From Trichomonas vaginalis G3 (Eukaryota > Parabasalia > Trichomonadida > Trichomonadidae): a stretch of DNA of 64,000 bases. Each line of letters starts with the position of its first letter. The stretch's first letter is position 1. A program made the position numbers and the translations under genes. The notes below the pieces were generated by a model that worked only from the letters and a program-made list of their open reading frames with translations, ran no database searches and had not been told where the DNA came from. The stretch is from positions 4,721,962 through 4,785,961 of the forward strand of contig NC_067208.1 of assembly GCF_026262505.1 (NCBI RefSeq). The letters are read 5' to 3'. This document shows positions 18,200-29,200 of this stretch, piece by piece.

Positions 18200-18632
18200 T
18201 TAACTCCCTTTGAAAACCTCAATTTTCCATACAGAGGGAACGGGAATAGCATCCAATATTCCCTGAGAATGGTTGCGCATTCTCAGTTCCCTCTATATTT
18301 CGAACGAAGCTCTCATCGGTCTTTTTTTTAATACTAAACGTTTTTTTTCCCTGTCACTTTTAGCTAAAATTTGGGTTTGCCATTTTCAATACATCTTCTA
18401 ATAATACAAATTATCTTCTGCGTTATAAGACATAAATTACAAGATACGTCTTAAAAAGTCCATTATAAGATAACAATTTCAATAATTTTATGATTTCTGT
18501 AAAAATTATCTATATATCTATACTCAAGTGATATTAACTGTCACAGAATATATAATTTTATTCAATAGCAATTTTTTTTGGTTAATTATATCGTATTTCT
18601 AAAGTCTTTTCAGGGGGGTTATACTGTGATAT
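18200..18632. other. Non-coding segment between MULE repeats and Tc1/pogo element
   Basis: AT-rich with no reading frame. It holds the three-way-junction palindrome (18233-18294) near its left side. The rest shows only homopolymer runs and nothing else recognisable. Confidence 0.7.
18233..18294. repeat. Perfect three-way-junction palindrome
   Basis: Outer stem AGAGGGAAC (18233-18241) pairs with GTTCCCTCT (18286-18294), 9 bp. Inside, GGGAATA (18242-18248) pairs with TATTCCC (18257-18263), 7 bp, loop GCATCCAA. Next, TGAGAATG (18264-18271) pairs with CATTCTCA (18278-18285), 8 bp, loop GTTGCG. All 24 pairs are perfect and no base is left unpaired at the junction. The layout is that of a T-shaped or cloverleaf terminal hairpin. 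Confidence 0.9.
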
Positions 18633-20469
18633 TAGCCTTGTACTGAAAAAAGTGACGGGCAATGCCGTAAAATAATATTTTATTAAAAAATTTTTGGTGG
18701 AGAATTGGAAAATTTTTGTTGGAAAATTGGAAAATTTTCCTAATCATTTGGACTATAACCTGGCATATTAGGGAGTTTTGTCAACAACTCAGTGCTGGGA
18801 TCAAGATAGTTTGTAATCCAAAAGTAGAAACGTTCCTTGGTGTCTTGTTCTGGCTTCCTGCAAAATCTGTGATTTGCAGGATTCTTCTTAATATTGTCAG
18901 AAATTGCGCAAATCATGTCCATCGTCGTCAATTCTTCACCATTGATGTTAAAACGATTTCGATTACGGTAATTTCTTTTCTCTTGCAATTCTTTTTCTGC
19001 AGGAGTCAATTCACGAACATACTTATTATGTTTGAGAGCTTCTACAGAACAAGGGCAAAGACCGCAGGCGGCGGCAGCATTTTGAACCGTTCTTAATGAT
19101 ACTGATTCTTGCCATGCGCTAATAAATGAGTAGATAATGGCGTAGCGCATCATTGCAGCATTGCTGTTGAACTCTTGCTTCGGTGCCTTAATGTAATCTC
19201 TCAGATAATCCGTGAATTTGGACTTTAATCTTTTGGCAATGCCAACATCAAATACTTGTAAAATGTGTGTTGTATGTGCGGGAAGAACAATTAATTTGAT
19301 GTTGGCACTTGCCAAAAGGAACAATGCCAGAGGATTCTCGCGGCTGGAGTGTCCATCACACACAATGAGAGCAGGCTTGTCACGTATATCTTCTGGCATT
19401 CTCTGGCGTTCAAAGTTAAGCCACTCGATGAAGAAAATGCAATACAATAAGAATACACTTCTGTTCACCCAGCCTTTTGGCGTAGAAGTAAACCAACAAT
19501 GTCTTTCGCGCTGGAATACTTTCAGTTCTCTAGGTAGTTCTGCAATACATGGGAGAACAAAGAGAGGTGGGACAGATTTGCCTGTCATTGAGCATCCGCA
19601 TAAAGCTGTAATGTGCGGAAAGTTTGGAATTCCTTTGGCGATCATATGCTCTATCTCCTCAGGTAATGCAACTTTCTTCTTCTTAAATTTGTTTATGAAT
19701 GTTTCATCGATACTAAAAATCAACTCCTCTGGAGTACTTTCGATTGTTTCACGATGTTTATCGTAGAATTCTTCGATAATTCTTGGTTCACACGCCATGT
19801 ATCTTGATTCTTCAATCTCTTGGCATGCCTTAAGCTTGCAATGCAATTGCTGTAAAATATGGTTAACATAAGGTCTCGATACATCATCACCACCAAGAGT
19901 ATTGATAACTTCTTCTGCAAGAGTAGGACAATTAATCTCAAGAAGGGATCTGTAACCATAATCTCTTCTGAGCTCTTTCAACTTGAACGCCTCGTCAATA
20001 ATGTCAGCTGCTTCTAGAGCTTCACCTTTGTAAGCAGAATCTTCGATAATTTCTTTTAAAGTGAGCTGATCACGCTCGCATAGGTATGGATCTGCACCGC
20101 CATGATTCCCTTTTTCCCAGTATAGACCTAATGCAGCTCTTTTAAGTGCAGTAGCAATGAGATTGGATGTTAAAGTTCCGAGATCTGGGTATTCTTCCTC
20201 CCATGCAAGCTTAGTTTGACTATATGTCATACCTTCGGCGCGACAACTGATGATAAACTTTTGTTGTCTACCAAGAAATTCGACTGTGAGAAATTCCATT
20301 TTTAATTTTAAACGAGCACTTGAGCCACGTTTTATCTGACTTCACCAGCCAAAAAGCCCCTGTACTAAGTGTCATGTTTTTGTTTATTTTAAAGTTTCTG
20401 CCATGTAATGGTTTACATTGCAATTTTTTTGAATACTTTACATCACCATAAAATGGCAGTACAAGGCTA
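18633..20469 (-). mobile_element. Tc1/pogo-type DNA transposon, whole-looking
   Basis: Left end TA then GCCTTGTACTG (18635-18645); right end CAGTACAAGGC then TA (20457-20469). The 11 bp terminal inverted repeats are perfect and flanked by TA on both sides, the duplication of the Tc1/mariner/pogo group. The 1833 bp body holds one intact transposase gene on the minus strand. With an open gene and perfect ends, this copy may be recent. A further GTACAAGGCT lies 19 bp downstream, at 20478-20487, outside the element. Confidence 0.92.
18740..20299 (-). CDS. Tc1/pogo-like DDE transposase
   Basis: 519 residues, intact from ATG to stop. The N-terminal ~150 residues hold helix-turn-helix-like DNA-binding regions (AEGMTYSQTKLAWEEEYPD near 21-39, and a second around 115-150). 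The DDE_1 catalytic domain has Asp198 in IFSIDETF, Asp315 in LIVCDGHSSR and Asp351 in HILQVFDVG, that is 35 residues between the second and third Asp. The block LPAHTTHILQVFD corresponds to the pogo/CENP-B-type LPPNTTSLLQPLD. The enzyme would cut and paste the element at TA sites. Related to jerky/pogo transposases; exact subfamily not assigned. Confidence 0.92.
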   Translation of the reverse strand: MEFLTVEFLGRQQKFIISCRAEGMTYSQTKLAWEEEYPDLGTLTSNLIATALKRAALGLYWEKGNHGGADPYLCERDQLTLKEIIEDSAYKGEALEAADIIDEAFKLKELRRDYGYRSLLEINCPTLAEEVINTLGGDDVSRPYVNHILQQLHCKLKACQEIEESRYMACEPRIIEEFYDKHRETIESTPEELIFSIDETFINKFKKKKVALPEEIEHMIAKGIPNFPHITALCGCSMTGKSVPPLFVLPCIAELPRELKVFQRERHCWFTSTPKGWVNRSVFLLYCIFFIEWLNFERQRMPEDIRDKPALIVCDGHSSRENPLALFLLASANIKLIVLPAHTTHILQVFDVGIAKRLKSKFTDYLRDYIKAPKQEFNSNAAMMRYAIIYSFISAWQESVSLRTVQNAAAACGLCPCSVEALKHNKYVRELTPAEKELQEKRNYRNRNRFNINGEELTTMDMICAISDNIKKNPANHRFCRKPEQDTKERFYFWITNYLDPSTELLTKLPNMPGYSPND

Positions 20470-20559
20470 GTTTATCGGTACAAGGCTCTTGAAATGACTT
20501 TAATACAGACCCGTAAAATACATTTTATAGGCGTGATAATTTACCATCAAAAATAAATT

Positions 20560-21789
20560 ATGTTATTGATTTCGCTTAAAAATCAAATACTTCATAGAAT
20601 CAACAACTATCAATCACTTGAAAAAGTCATCTTAACAATCAACAATGTTGAAATTCCACTTAACAAGTCATTTGCAGTTGCAATTTCACAAACTTTTTAC
20701 TCGCAATACCTATTAGATAATAACATTGCAAAAATTGATATCCAAACAGAAGTCAAGTCACAAGATACATATCATATTTTAAAAGATATTCTTCAATACA
20801 ATAAAACAGAAGTTGAATGTGACGAAACAGTTCTTAATGACCTTTTCCATATCGGTACCACTCTTGAAATGGAAGAAATTACCAATTTATACAAAATATA
20901 CATTATTGACAAAATGAAAATCGACAAAAATAATTGTTTTCGATTACTTGAATTTTATTTTGATATTTCATCAGAAGAAAAGATATCAGAATGCATCGAT
21001 TTTATATCTTCTCACTTCTTCGAAATTGATTTAAATCAACTTAAAATAATTTGTCCGAAACTCGGTTTTGATATTCTTCAGAGAATATTTAGCAATGAAA
21101 AACTCGAACTTGAAGATGAAGATTCATTTGCTAATTTTATTATTTCTCTTACACATGAAATCAAAGATTCATTTAAATTGATTGAAAACATTCATTTTGA
21201 GTTTTGCAGCGAAACAATTATTAAACATATCATAGATCTCACTGATATCAATAACTTCCAAAATGTTGTTAACTCACTTTCTGAATCATTAATGCGATCA
21301 AGAAATCCAAACAATGCGAAACGAAATTTTATTGTTACAAATTATTTTGAAAGTGGAAATGTTGAAATGTATGCTTCTTCTATAGGAAATGGCACGTACA
21401 TTGACATAATTAATAAGTATAGAAGTGACGATTATTTCATAACTCAAGATATTCCTAATTCATGGGTTCAATGGAAGATAAAACAAAACTATTCAATTCA
21501 ACCTACTGAATATATTGTTAGAACTGTACCAAATAACTATAGATACATTGAATCCCATCTTCGAACGTGGATAATTGAAGGAACAACTATTAATGGAGAA
21601 ACAAAAGTTCTTCATGAAGTAAATAATTCTCCATTAGATTATGGCGAAGTTCGTAAATATTCACTTGATACAAAAGATAAATTTATTTCATTCAAATTAA
21701 TTCAAACAGGTAGAAATTGTTCGAATTACGATAGGTTGAGACGTGATGTTTTAGATTTTTCAGGAAAAATATATAAAAATGATCAATAA
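20560..21789 (+). CDS. BTB-like / BACK-like protein with C-terminal F5/8C-type domain (copy 1)
   Basis: 409 residues. Residues 20-105 follow the BTB pattern (VILTINNVEIPLNKSFAVAI, then FYSQYLL and a VECDETVLNDLFHIGTTL segment). A helical BACK-like region comes next (110-250). The C-terminal ~140 residues match the discoidin or F5/8C fold: NSWVQWKIKQNYSIQPTEYI, HLRTWIIEGTTINGETKVLH, and a final VLDFSGKI. In other eukaryotes such proteins are ubiquitin-ligase adaptors; here that is inference. TTTACCATCAAAAATAAATT precedes the ATG, resembling the initiator region of the copy at 36511. The last 350 bp are almost identical to that copy, while the N-terminus is diverged. Confidence 0.8.
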   Translation: MLLISLKNQILHRINNYQSLEKVILTINNVEIPLNKSFAVAISQTFYSQYLLDNNIAKIDIQTEVKSQDTYHILKDILQYNKTEVECDETVLNDLFHIGTTLEMEEITNLYKIYIIDKMKIDKNNCFRLLEFYFDISSEEKISECIDFISSHFFEIDLNQLKIICPKLGFDILQRIFSNEKLELEDEDSFANFIISLTHEIKDSFKLIENIHFEFCSETIIKHIIDLTDINNFQNVVNSLSESLMRSRNPNNAKRNFIVTNYFESGNVEMYASSIGNGTYIDIINKYRSDDYFITQDIPNSWVQWKIKQNYSIQPTEYIVRTVPNNYRYIESHLRTWIIEGTTINGETKVLHEVNNSPLDYGEVRKYSLDTKDKFISFKLIQTGRNCSNYDRLRRDVLDFSGKIYKNDQ

Positions 21790-22000
21790 AAAACATCATA
21801 TTTCAAAATCATTTATTCATGAGAAGGTGATCAAAAGAAAAATACATATTCAATGGAAGATAAAACTAAAAACTCATATATAATATTTTTATCAAATTCT
21901 ATTTTTCCAAGGCATGAAATGACATAAATTCTTTTTCAAACTTTACACTCATATTTGTATCAAGAAGTTCATGAAACAGCTTAAGAACGCATAGAAACTT

Positions 22001-22309
22001 GATCCCACAGATACAAAATCAAGTAAACGAACGGACGACGAAGATGAACCATTACTTGACCAATTTTCAGATTTGAAACTTGGTAATAGCATGCAAGCAT
22101 TGTTCGCAGTTTGTGCAGCATGTATCTTAGGTCTTGATTGTTTTGCGGATGGTAGTATTGTTAAATACGTATTACATAACTATCCCGACTTGCAATTCGA
22201 GATGTTATACATGAATTTTTTGATTCCAGATAACTTGAATTTCCTTAAACAATTGATTGACTCATTTTTATCACGTAATACACCAAAATTCCTTGAAGCA
22301 GCAATCTAA
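22001..22309 (+). pseudogene. Host gene fragment, unidentified
   Basis: An open stretch without a start reads DPTDTKSSKRTDDEDEPLLD and then a helical part LKLGNSMQALFAVCAACIL, ending FLSRNTPKFLEAAI at 22309. The composition is protein-like, with good codon usage and repeated helices of the kind seen in HEAT or proteasome-type scaffolds. No ATG is found in frame before about 22085. It is most likely the remnant of a longer gene. I cannot name it. Confidence 0.45.
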
Positions 22310-22396
22310 TTCAAACTTGTTACTTCAATCCTTAATCAGAAACGCACTTCTTCTCTGTATATACTTGGAGAATGAAAAATAATCAAACTTTAATTT

Positions 22397-23344
22397 TTAT
22401 TTGGTCATAACAAGGAATATGAAGTTCATATGATATTTTTCAATAAATTCTTTTCTTATCAGACAAGAGTTGACGATAATTTGACATTCTTTATCTAAAA
22501 TAAGAATACTTGTATGACATTCATCTGTTTCATAATGAAAAATTGGATTTTGAAAAATATCTTTTCCTTTTATAACTCTGTCATCATAAATAACACCATT
22601 TATGTTGCAATGAAATAAATGCGTTGCAGAAATATATTGATATTTAGGATTTACCATAAAAATAGAATCACTAAAATTGAGAATTTTGTCCCAAAAGCTA
22701 ATTATATTTCCTTGATTATTTTTTTGGATGTAATTACATAATGAAACTCTTTGATGGTTATTGTCATGGTAATAAAATGCACTATGACTAGGGCTGTCAT
22801 TTTCAACAAATGTTCCATATTTAAATATCAATTTAATATTTTTAGCAGAATATTGTGGACATGAGATATAATATCCGCCACATTTTGAATTACAATAAGA
22901 AATATTGATATTTGAAAATGATGGATATCCATTAGAAGTATAAACTGTTCCATATGCATTAGTCTTTTCATCACATTTAGTTACAGATATCAAATAATTA
23001 TTACTTGGCGAATCCAAAAGATAAAAAGCATTTCCCCTATAGCCAGATGTTGTTTTATATATACAAATTTTATTTAAAACAATAAAACTACTAATTCCAT
23101 TATCAACCATGCAATTTAAATAAAAAGATCCACCATAATTTTGTCCAGAATTTATGTGGTGAAATAGGCATGACTCAATAAGGATAAATGCATTTCGAGT
23201 TTGACAGTAGATTGCGTGAGATTCCATATTTTGGAAAACACAACGAGAAATGGAGACATTTCCTGAAATTGTGCCTCCATTACTCGTTGAATAACTCCCA
23301 GAATAGAAATCTTCCCAAGAATCATGAATCGAAAAAGGAAGCAT
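22397..23344 (-). CDS. Beta-helix surface-like protein, paralogue 1
   Basis: 315 residues with the stacked pattern of a right-handed beta-helix: GGTISGNVSISRCVFQNMES, then AFILIESCLFHHINS, then SSFIVLNKICIYKTTSGYRGN. Cys and aromatic residues recur about every 22-25 residues. The same blocks occur in two paralogues at 30061 and 31429, on the same strand. Another minus-strand frame from 23415 begins MLKIVLLITRLVFFIHTK, which looks like a signal peptide. The true N-terminus may therefore lie upstream and a frameshift is possible. No membrane anchor is seen at the C-terminus, so this is probably a shortened member of a trichomonad surface family. Confidence 0.6.
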   Translation of the reverse strand: MLPFSIHDSWEDFYSGSYSTSNGGTISGNVSISRCVFQNMESHAIYCQTRNAFILIESCLFHHINSGQNYGGSFYLNCMVDNGISSFIVLNKICIYKTTSGYRGNAFYLLDSPSNNYLISVTKCDEKTNAYGTVYTSNGYPSFSNINISYCNSKCGGYYISCPQYSAKNIKLIFKYGTFVENDSPSHSAFYYHDNNHQRVSLCNYIQKNNQGNIISFWDKILNFSDSIFMVNPKYQYISATHLFHCNINGVIYDDRVIKGKDIFQNPIFHYETDECHTSILILDKECQIIVNSCLIRKEFIEKYHMNFIFLVMTK

Positions 23345-23415
23345 AAATCATCGAAATAAGATTTTGTATGAATGAAAAATACTAATCTTGTAATCAATAA
23401 AACTATCTTTAACAT

Positions 23416-24061
23416 TTAAGATTCTACATGTTGATCGTAAACATGGCAATGGCATAACTGATAGCTTATCTTTTTTCTCAAGTAAACAAGGCAAATCTTT
23501 TGCACATTCAAATTTTCTTAAGGGTTCTGACCGACCACGTAAAAGTTCTCAATTTGTGTCAACTTCATGGCACCTTGCAGGGACACAGGCATTCTATTTT
23601 CCGATACTACCGTAGACAATATGGTAGGAGAGGATTAGATGAAGCTATCATCTGCTGTAGTGTGAGTTAGCAAATCAACAGAACCTATCGTAATGATAAA
23701 ATCTTTGAATTCTTGAAATTTTCTTACGTGGGGTATCATGATCTTGTTCATGGTTCCATTGAAATGTCTAGGTCTTCTTTAACTTTTTTAATTGAAAATT
23801 TTCCTATATCAATTTTGAAATGTGCTAGATATTGAAATTATCATATAGACAAGGAGGTTTCTTTGAAAATACAGCCAAATTTGAATTCAAACAAGGATGT
23901 AGAGCTTTCAAAAATTTAATTTATGCTGATTAATTATATGTGATTGATCGTTAATTTCTTGATAAAATGTTGATCAGTCAAACAATAAATGCCAAAAAAT
24001 TGAAAGGATTAATTGAAAAATATAATTCAATATTATCTATGTTTATTATTAAGTACATAAT
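23416..24061. other. Intergenic region, about 650 bp
   Basis: No long frame. A less AT-rich stretch at about 23520-23700 has a coding-like look but no recognisable product. The last 150 bp are AT-rich and act as upstream region for the ankyrin gene. No repeat of note. Confidence 0.6.
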
Positions 24062-25711
24062 ATGCTATTTTTGAAATTTTATACTAAAATCAACCGCAAA
24101 TTCACTTCATATTTGATGAATTATCGAGAAAACTGTGAGGTTTATAACACATTACTGAAAGAATATCACACTTTTTATGATGTTATTAATCGCATATTCA
24201 AATTTAAGTCCTTTGAAGAAGGAGAAATCCAAGATTTAATTTTACAAATTGACAATACTTTAATAAAAGTGTACGATATGGATTTAAATCAACTTTTATG
24301 CTTAATTGACCGCGCTCAGCAATGCAATAATAAATATAGAAGAGGTTATTGGCAAATTTTTAAATCTTTTTATCAAAAACATAGTCAAATTCAGATGTTT
24401 TCTACAGAATTTAAACTTCTGATTAATAATGAGTTCAATAACTATTTCCATCATAACAATGACAAGGACATCCAAACAATCCTCAACGTTTACGAGAAAA
24501 ATACACCATTATACTATATTATGAATAATTACTTCCAGAATTTCAAGTATTACATTGGAAAAAATGACTTTGATGTTAAAAAAGAATACTTTGGAAAATA
24601 TCCTTTAGAATGGGCTGCATATTACGGTGCTTTAGAGTGTTTTAAGTATCTTAAATCATTCTTTTCACTTACTATTAGCAGAGAATGCTTGAATTACTCA
24701 TTATTAGGCGGCAAGAAAGAAATTATATTCGAATGCCTCAACAATGTTAAACCAAACCAAGAAACAATGGAATATGCAATAATGTCACATAATTTAGACA
24801 TTGTGATTTATCTTCGAAACAATTTTAACTTCGAAATTGATCCAAAAATTGTTTGCAAATATTTTAATTTGGAAGTTTTATTTTACAAGATTAGTCAACG
24901 CGAGGAAATCAATAAATGCATGATAGAATGCTATCCTTTCTGCTTGCCACATCTTGTCTCCTATTTGTTAAGAAATGGAGCTGATGTTTTCGCAACAAAT
25001 GATGATAGATTAACTGCATTACATATTTATTCCTGGAAAGGATTACCTCAGTTATCCAAAGTTTTACTTGATTGCGGAGCTGATGTAGAAGCTAAAGATG
25101 AAGATGTTATTACTCCTTTGCACATGGCTTCATTTGGAAACTCTCCATCTTCAGTTTGCTTGCTTGTTGAATATGGAGCAAATCCAAATAAGAAAGATTT
25201 TTATGGAGAAACTCCTTTCCACGCTGCGATAAAGAATAACAAATTAGATGCAGCTGAAATGCTTCTCAAAAAAGGCGCTGATATCAATATCAAAGATTAT
25301 TATGGTAGAACACCAATGCATTATGCTGTTTCCCAAGGTCAAATCGCTCCTATCGATTTCTTGATTGAACATGGAGCTGATTTAAATTCAAAGGACAATA
25401 ACGGAAGATCTCCAATTTTTGACGCTGCAAAATCAAATTCTGCCCTTATTATAGAAAAACTTGTTGAAAACGGAAGTAAATTAGACATTAAAGATGATTA
25501 CGGAATATTCCCCTTTCAACTTGCAGTAGAAATGGGAAATCCACATGTAATTAATACTTTGATTCAATTAGGAGTAGATGTCAACATTAGATCATATGAT
25601 GGGAAAACAATGTTTGATATAGCAGTGCAGAGAGGAAATGAAACTATTGCTTTACTTCTAAAAGAGAAAGGAGTAAAAGCCGATAACAATGAAATCGAGG
25701 CCTCATCATGA
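24062..25711 (+). CDS. Ankyrin-repeat protein (trichomonad type)
   Basis: 549 residues. The N-terminal ~170 residues are helical (SYLMNYRENCEVYNTLLKEY). From about 178 come DUF3447-like degenerate repeats (YPLEWAAYYGALECFKYLKS). From about 295 to 545 there are roughly eight canonical ankyrin repeats with the TPLHMA, GADVNxxD signature, for example YGRTPMHYAVSQGQIAPIDF. Proteins of this shape form one of the largest families in T. vaginalis; their role is protein binding, partners unknown. Intact, with no neighbour closer than about 500 bp. Confidence 0.92.
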   Translation: MLFLKFYTKINRKFTSYLMNYRENCEVYNTLLKEYHTFYDVINRIFKFKSFEEGEIQDLILQIDNTLIKVYDMDLNQLLCLIDRAQQCNNKYRRGYWQIFKSFYQKHSQIQMFSTEFKLLINNEFNNYFHHNNDKDIQTILNVYEKNTPLYYIMNNYFQNFKYYIGKNDFDVKKEYFGKYPLEWAAYYGALECFKYLKSFFSLTISRECLNYSLLGGKKEIIFECLNNVKPNQETMEYAIMSHNLDIVIYLRNNFNFEIDPKIVCKYFNLEVLFYKISQREEINKCMIECYPFCLPHLVSYLLRNGADVFATNDDRLTALHIYSWKGLPQLSKVLLDCGADVEAKDEDVITPLHMASFGNSPSSVCLLVEYGANPNKKDFYGETPFHAAIKNNKLDAAEMLLKKGADINIKDYYGRTPMHYAVSQGQIAPIDFLIEHGADLNSKDNNGRSPIFDAAKSNSALIIEKLVENGSKLDIKDDYGIFPFQLAVEMGNPHVINTLIQLGVDVNIRSYDGKTMFDIAVQRGNETIALLLKEKGVKADNNEIEASS

Positions 25712-26241
25712 GTTAACCCCATTCTTTGAGTAATTATGTAATTATATATTGTTTTTTATATTGAATGCGTATTATAAAACATTAAAATTTATGAATTTTA
25801 ATCATTTTTAATTAAATAATTCATTAGAAACTTAAAATTCATTCAAAACTAAACGATGTTAGCTAAATTGTGTTTAATACTGCGGTTTCAAATACGAATG
25901 CAACGAATATCAAATTCCAAATGGTGAAAAAAATTGCTTTGGATAAGATGTTTAAGTATCTCTATTCTAAGCGTATTATCAATGAATGAAAATATAGTTT
26001 TTTTTTGCAGAAAATTTATTAATCATTCCGTATCACTTTCAAAAATTGAATTACCAAAAATTTAAGATTAATTGAAATAACGATCACAAATGCATACTAA
26101 ATTGAAATATCTGATTATTTTTGAAACCTTATTTTCTCACACAAAAAAATGCACTTGGTAAAAATCATAAAATCTAATAGTGTAATCATTCTTTTCAATA
26201 CCCACCAACTTTACAATTTCGATATTTCATTGAATTTTTTT
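25712..26241. other. Intergenic region, about 530 bp
   Basis: Very AT-rich, with no frame above 30 codons and no repeat seen. It lies upstream of the M60-like gene, which lacks an obvious ATG, so a missing 5' exon or lost gene start could lie here, but none is recognised. Confidence 0.55.
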
Positions 26242-26243
26242 AG

Positions 26244-29200
26244 CATTACAAAAAAATATTTGTGATCTTTCTGAGGGATTCATTGGCTTGGACAGCATCT
26301 GAATTTGGATATAGAGGAACTGATACTGTTCAAGCCCAGGAATGCGACTCATATGAAATTTTAGAAGAAATTCCCACACCTACCACAAGAGACATTAGCG
26401 AAGCAGGATATTCAATCCCACCAATAGAATACAACCAGTATGTATGGCCAGGACATCCATACACATGTACTAAAGAGCAATTAGTTAATGAAACAAACGC
26501 AATCTATCAAAATTTTTGCAAATCCACACCGACACTGACACAAGAAGAGTTATACTCACATCCTTTAGGAGTTCGCCAGTTTAATGGTAATGAAAATTAT
26601 GTAAGAAACGCTCAAAGATACAAATTTAGATTTTACATTAATACAAGATACTCAAATGTTCATTGGACAGCAATCTATGCACCACCAGGCGAGCTTATTA
26701 CCATAGGAATACCTCCAAAAGCCGTTGGCAGGTTAGGAGTAAATCTTAACAGGCATGCCGAGCCAGGATCCAACTATAATAATCGCTTAGACAAAGTCAA
26801 TTACTACTTTTCATTAGGGTCAACTATTAATAAATTCGGTTGGCCGTATGGCGGACATATTGAAATTACAGTTCCTTACGATTCATTCAATGCTGGACTT
26901 GACGTAAACATTACAGGCGGCATCAGAATGCCATACTTCAGATACGGAGTCACAACTGATCAAGAATGGGAAGAAGAATTATCAAAATTACCAGGTCTTC
27001 TTTTGGTTGCTGATACAGGAGCTCAAACATTCGTTATGCCATCACAAGATGCTAAATCCGCTATCAAACTTAATGATGCAATGGGTTTCTACCGTGGTGT
27101 CAGTCGAGTTTTGTATTCTGTTAATGATGTAACGCATTATCCACGAAGAAAAGATGGCAGAGTTTTAACACCTTTACAAATTAACTTAGATTCATTTGTT
27201 AAAACAGGTGCTGCTTTTTCTGTTGTTGGTGCTAACTACATACAAATGCCAAATAGTTGGTATTCAGGAATTGTTAATTTTGATGCAATAAAATGGGGAT
27301 CATGGGGATGTGTTCATGAAATTGGCCATCAATTCCAATCAAATTGGGGATGGGGATCATATGGAGAAGTAACAAACAATGTTTTGAATTACATTCATTA
27401 TTCAATGATGACTGAAATTGATTCTACAAGACAAATAACATTGAATGGAGATTTCAATGTTTATAATGGTGGTTGGGGCAGATTTTGTCATCAATACAAC
27501 ACCATCAATGAAGATTCTCTTCTTCTATGGTATGCGAATAATCTCTATTGGTTCGGACAAGAGACATGGCGTAAAGTTTTGTATGCACATATACATAGAA
27601 CAATGTTTCCAAGGAATAATGTTTATCCATATGTTAGTGAGTATTTGTTGCATTTATCTAAGATAAGTAATAGAGATATGAGAGCTTATTTCAAGACATT
27701 TTCATTATATAATTATGATACTGATATAACTCAAGAGACACATAATCTTTTGGATAGTTGGAATTTAACAGAATTCCATCCAATTGCATTGTTATATCAA
27801 ACAGGATATGAAATAGATGGAAAAGAATTTGAAACAGCAAAACCATGGAGAATTCCTGCAAGAGAAAATTATCTTTTTGATTTCATTAAATACAAGAAAA
27901 CAAGAAATGGAATGCATTCTTTTTCTTTCAAAGAAATTGAAGGTGGAAATGGAACATTTGAATCTGTTGGTGAAGGAAAATTCATTTATACACCAAATCC
28001 TGATTTCCAACTTGATAAATTCAAAGTTGTTTATGTTGATGATGTAAATGGTGATATAACTAAATGTATTGTTACTGTGAAACAAATCTACCAAGGTTGC
28101 AAAGTTTCCATGATGAAATTAGATAAGAATTATGATATTTTCACAGCGTATTCTAAAATTGAAGAAAATACTAATAATAAAATCATTTGGTTGGATGAAC
28201 GAATGACTATTCCATCAACTAATTCTGCTCCATGGGTTGCAGTTAGCGAAGGATGTTACTTCCCAACAAAAACATCTCCATACAAGTTTATAATTGTTCA
28301 TGATGAAGATTGTTTGTTTTATTTCTCTGAGTTTCCTTTGACAGGAAATCAAACATTAGATTCTGAATATTTGGTTTCAAATTTGGGCGGTTTTGACACG
28401 AATTATAACAAGAATCAAAACTCAAAATGGCTTGATCTCGAGAAAGATAAGAAGTATTATTTCAGATTAGTTATTAAGAACAGTAATGGTGTAGGATCAG
28501 GAAGTGTTGGATATATTAACTCTGAAGATGATTTCGTAAGACTTATTGAGAATGATCGTGTTAAATTTAATAATGCGACATTAGAAGATGAAGACAAATA
28601 TAAGTGGAAACCAATCTTTGAGAATGATCCTACACTTGGAATCTATTATGATAGTATGTTCTTAAAATATGATCCACAGAAATTCAAAGTAATAAGTCAT
28701 CCACAACTTTATACTGAAGGATCAAATTTGACAGAACTTTTGTTTGATTACAACATTGGCCGACAAGATACAGTTGTTGTTGGTGAATTTCCACTTACTT
28801 ATGTTATTGATTTTGGCGACAAACTTCGATTCAACAAATTATACATTCTAAGTCAAAATCGACGACTTAAAGGAAAAATTGAAATTTCATTAGACGGAAA
28901 ATATTATAATACATATAATTTTGACTCTAATGTACTTCCAACAATTATATTTGACAAAGTTATTCATTGTCAAATCTTGAATATTACTATTTTGTCTAAT
29001 TATTATGGAAAACACTGTGGAATTGTTGACATACAGCCTGTTCTTCAGGATATTGCTAATACAATGAACATAATTCCTGCAACACATAGTAAGATAAACG
29101 TTACAGGTGATGCAAAACTTACTTCTGCAGGTATTTACTACAATGACAAGGGATATAAGATGAAAGAAGGTTCAAACATGACAATAATGATTGAACTTAA

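Larger units (their letters stand above)
16184..18630 (+). mobile_element. MULE (Mutator-like) DNA transposon, 5' part cut by Maverick A
   Basis: The transposase reading frame is open from the Maverick boundary onward, so Maverick A sits inside the MULE's N-terminal coding region. The rest of the MULE's 5' end should lie left of the window. The right limit is not known: no terminal inverted repeat is recognised, and the given end is simply the last base before the Tc1/pogo element. The 120 bp triple repeat and the three-way palindrome may or may not belong to it. Confidence 0.5.

Noticed and set aside
19212-19766. 184-codon plus-strand frame inside the Tc1/pogo element
   Set aside because: It is the antisense shadow of the transposase gene.
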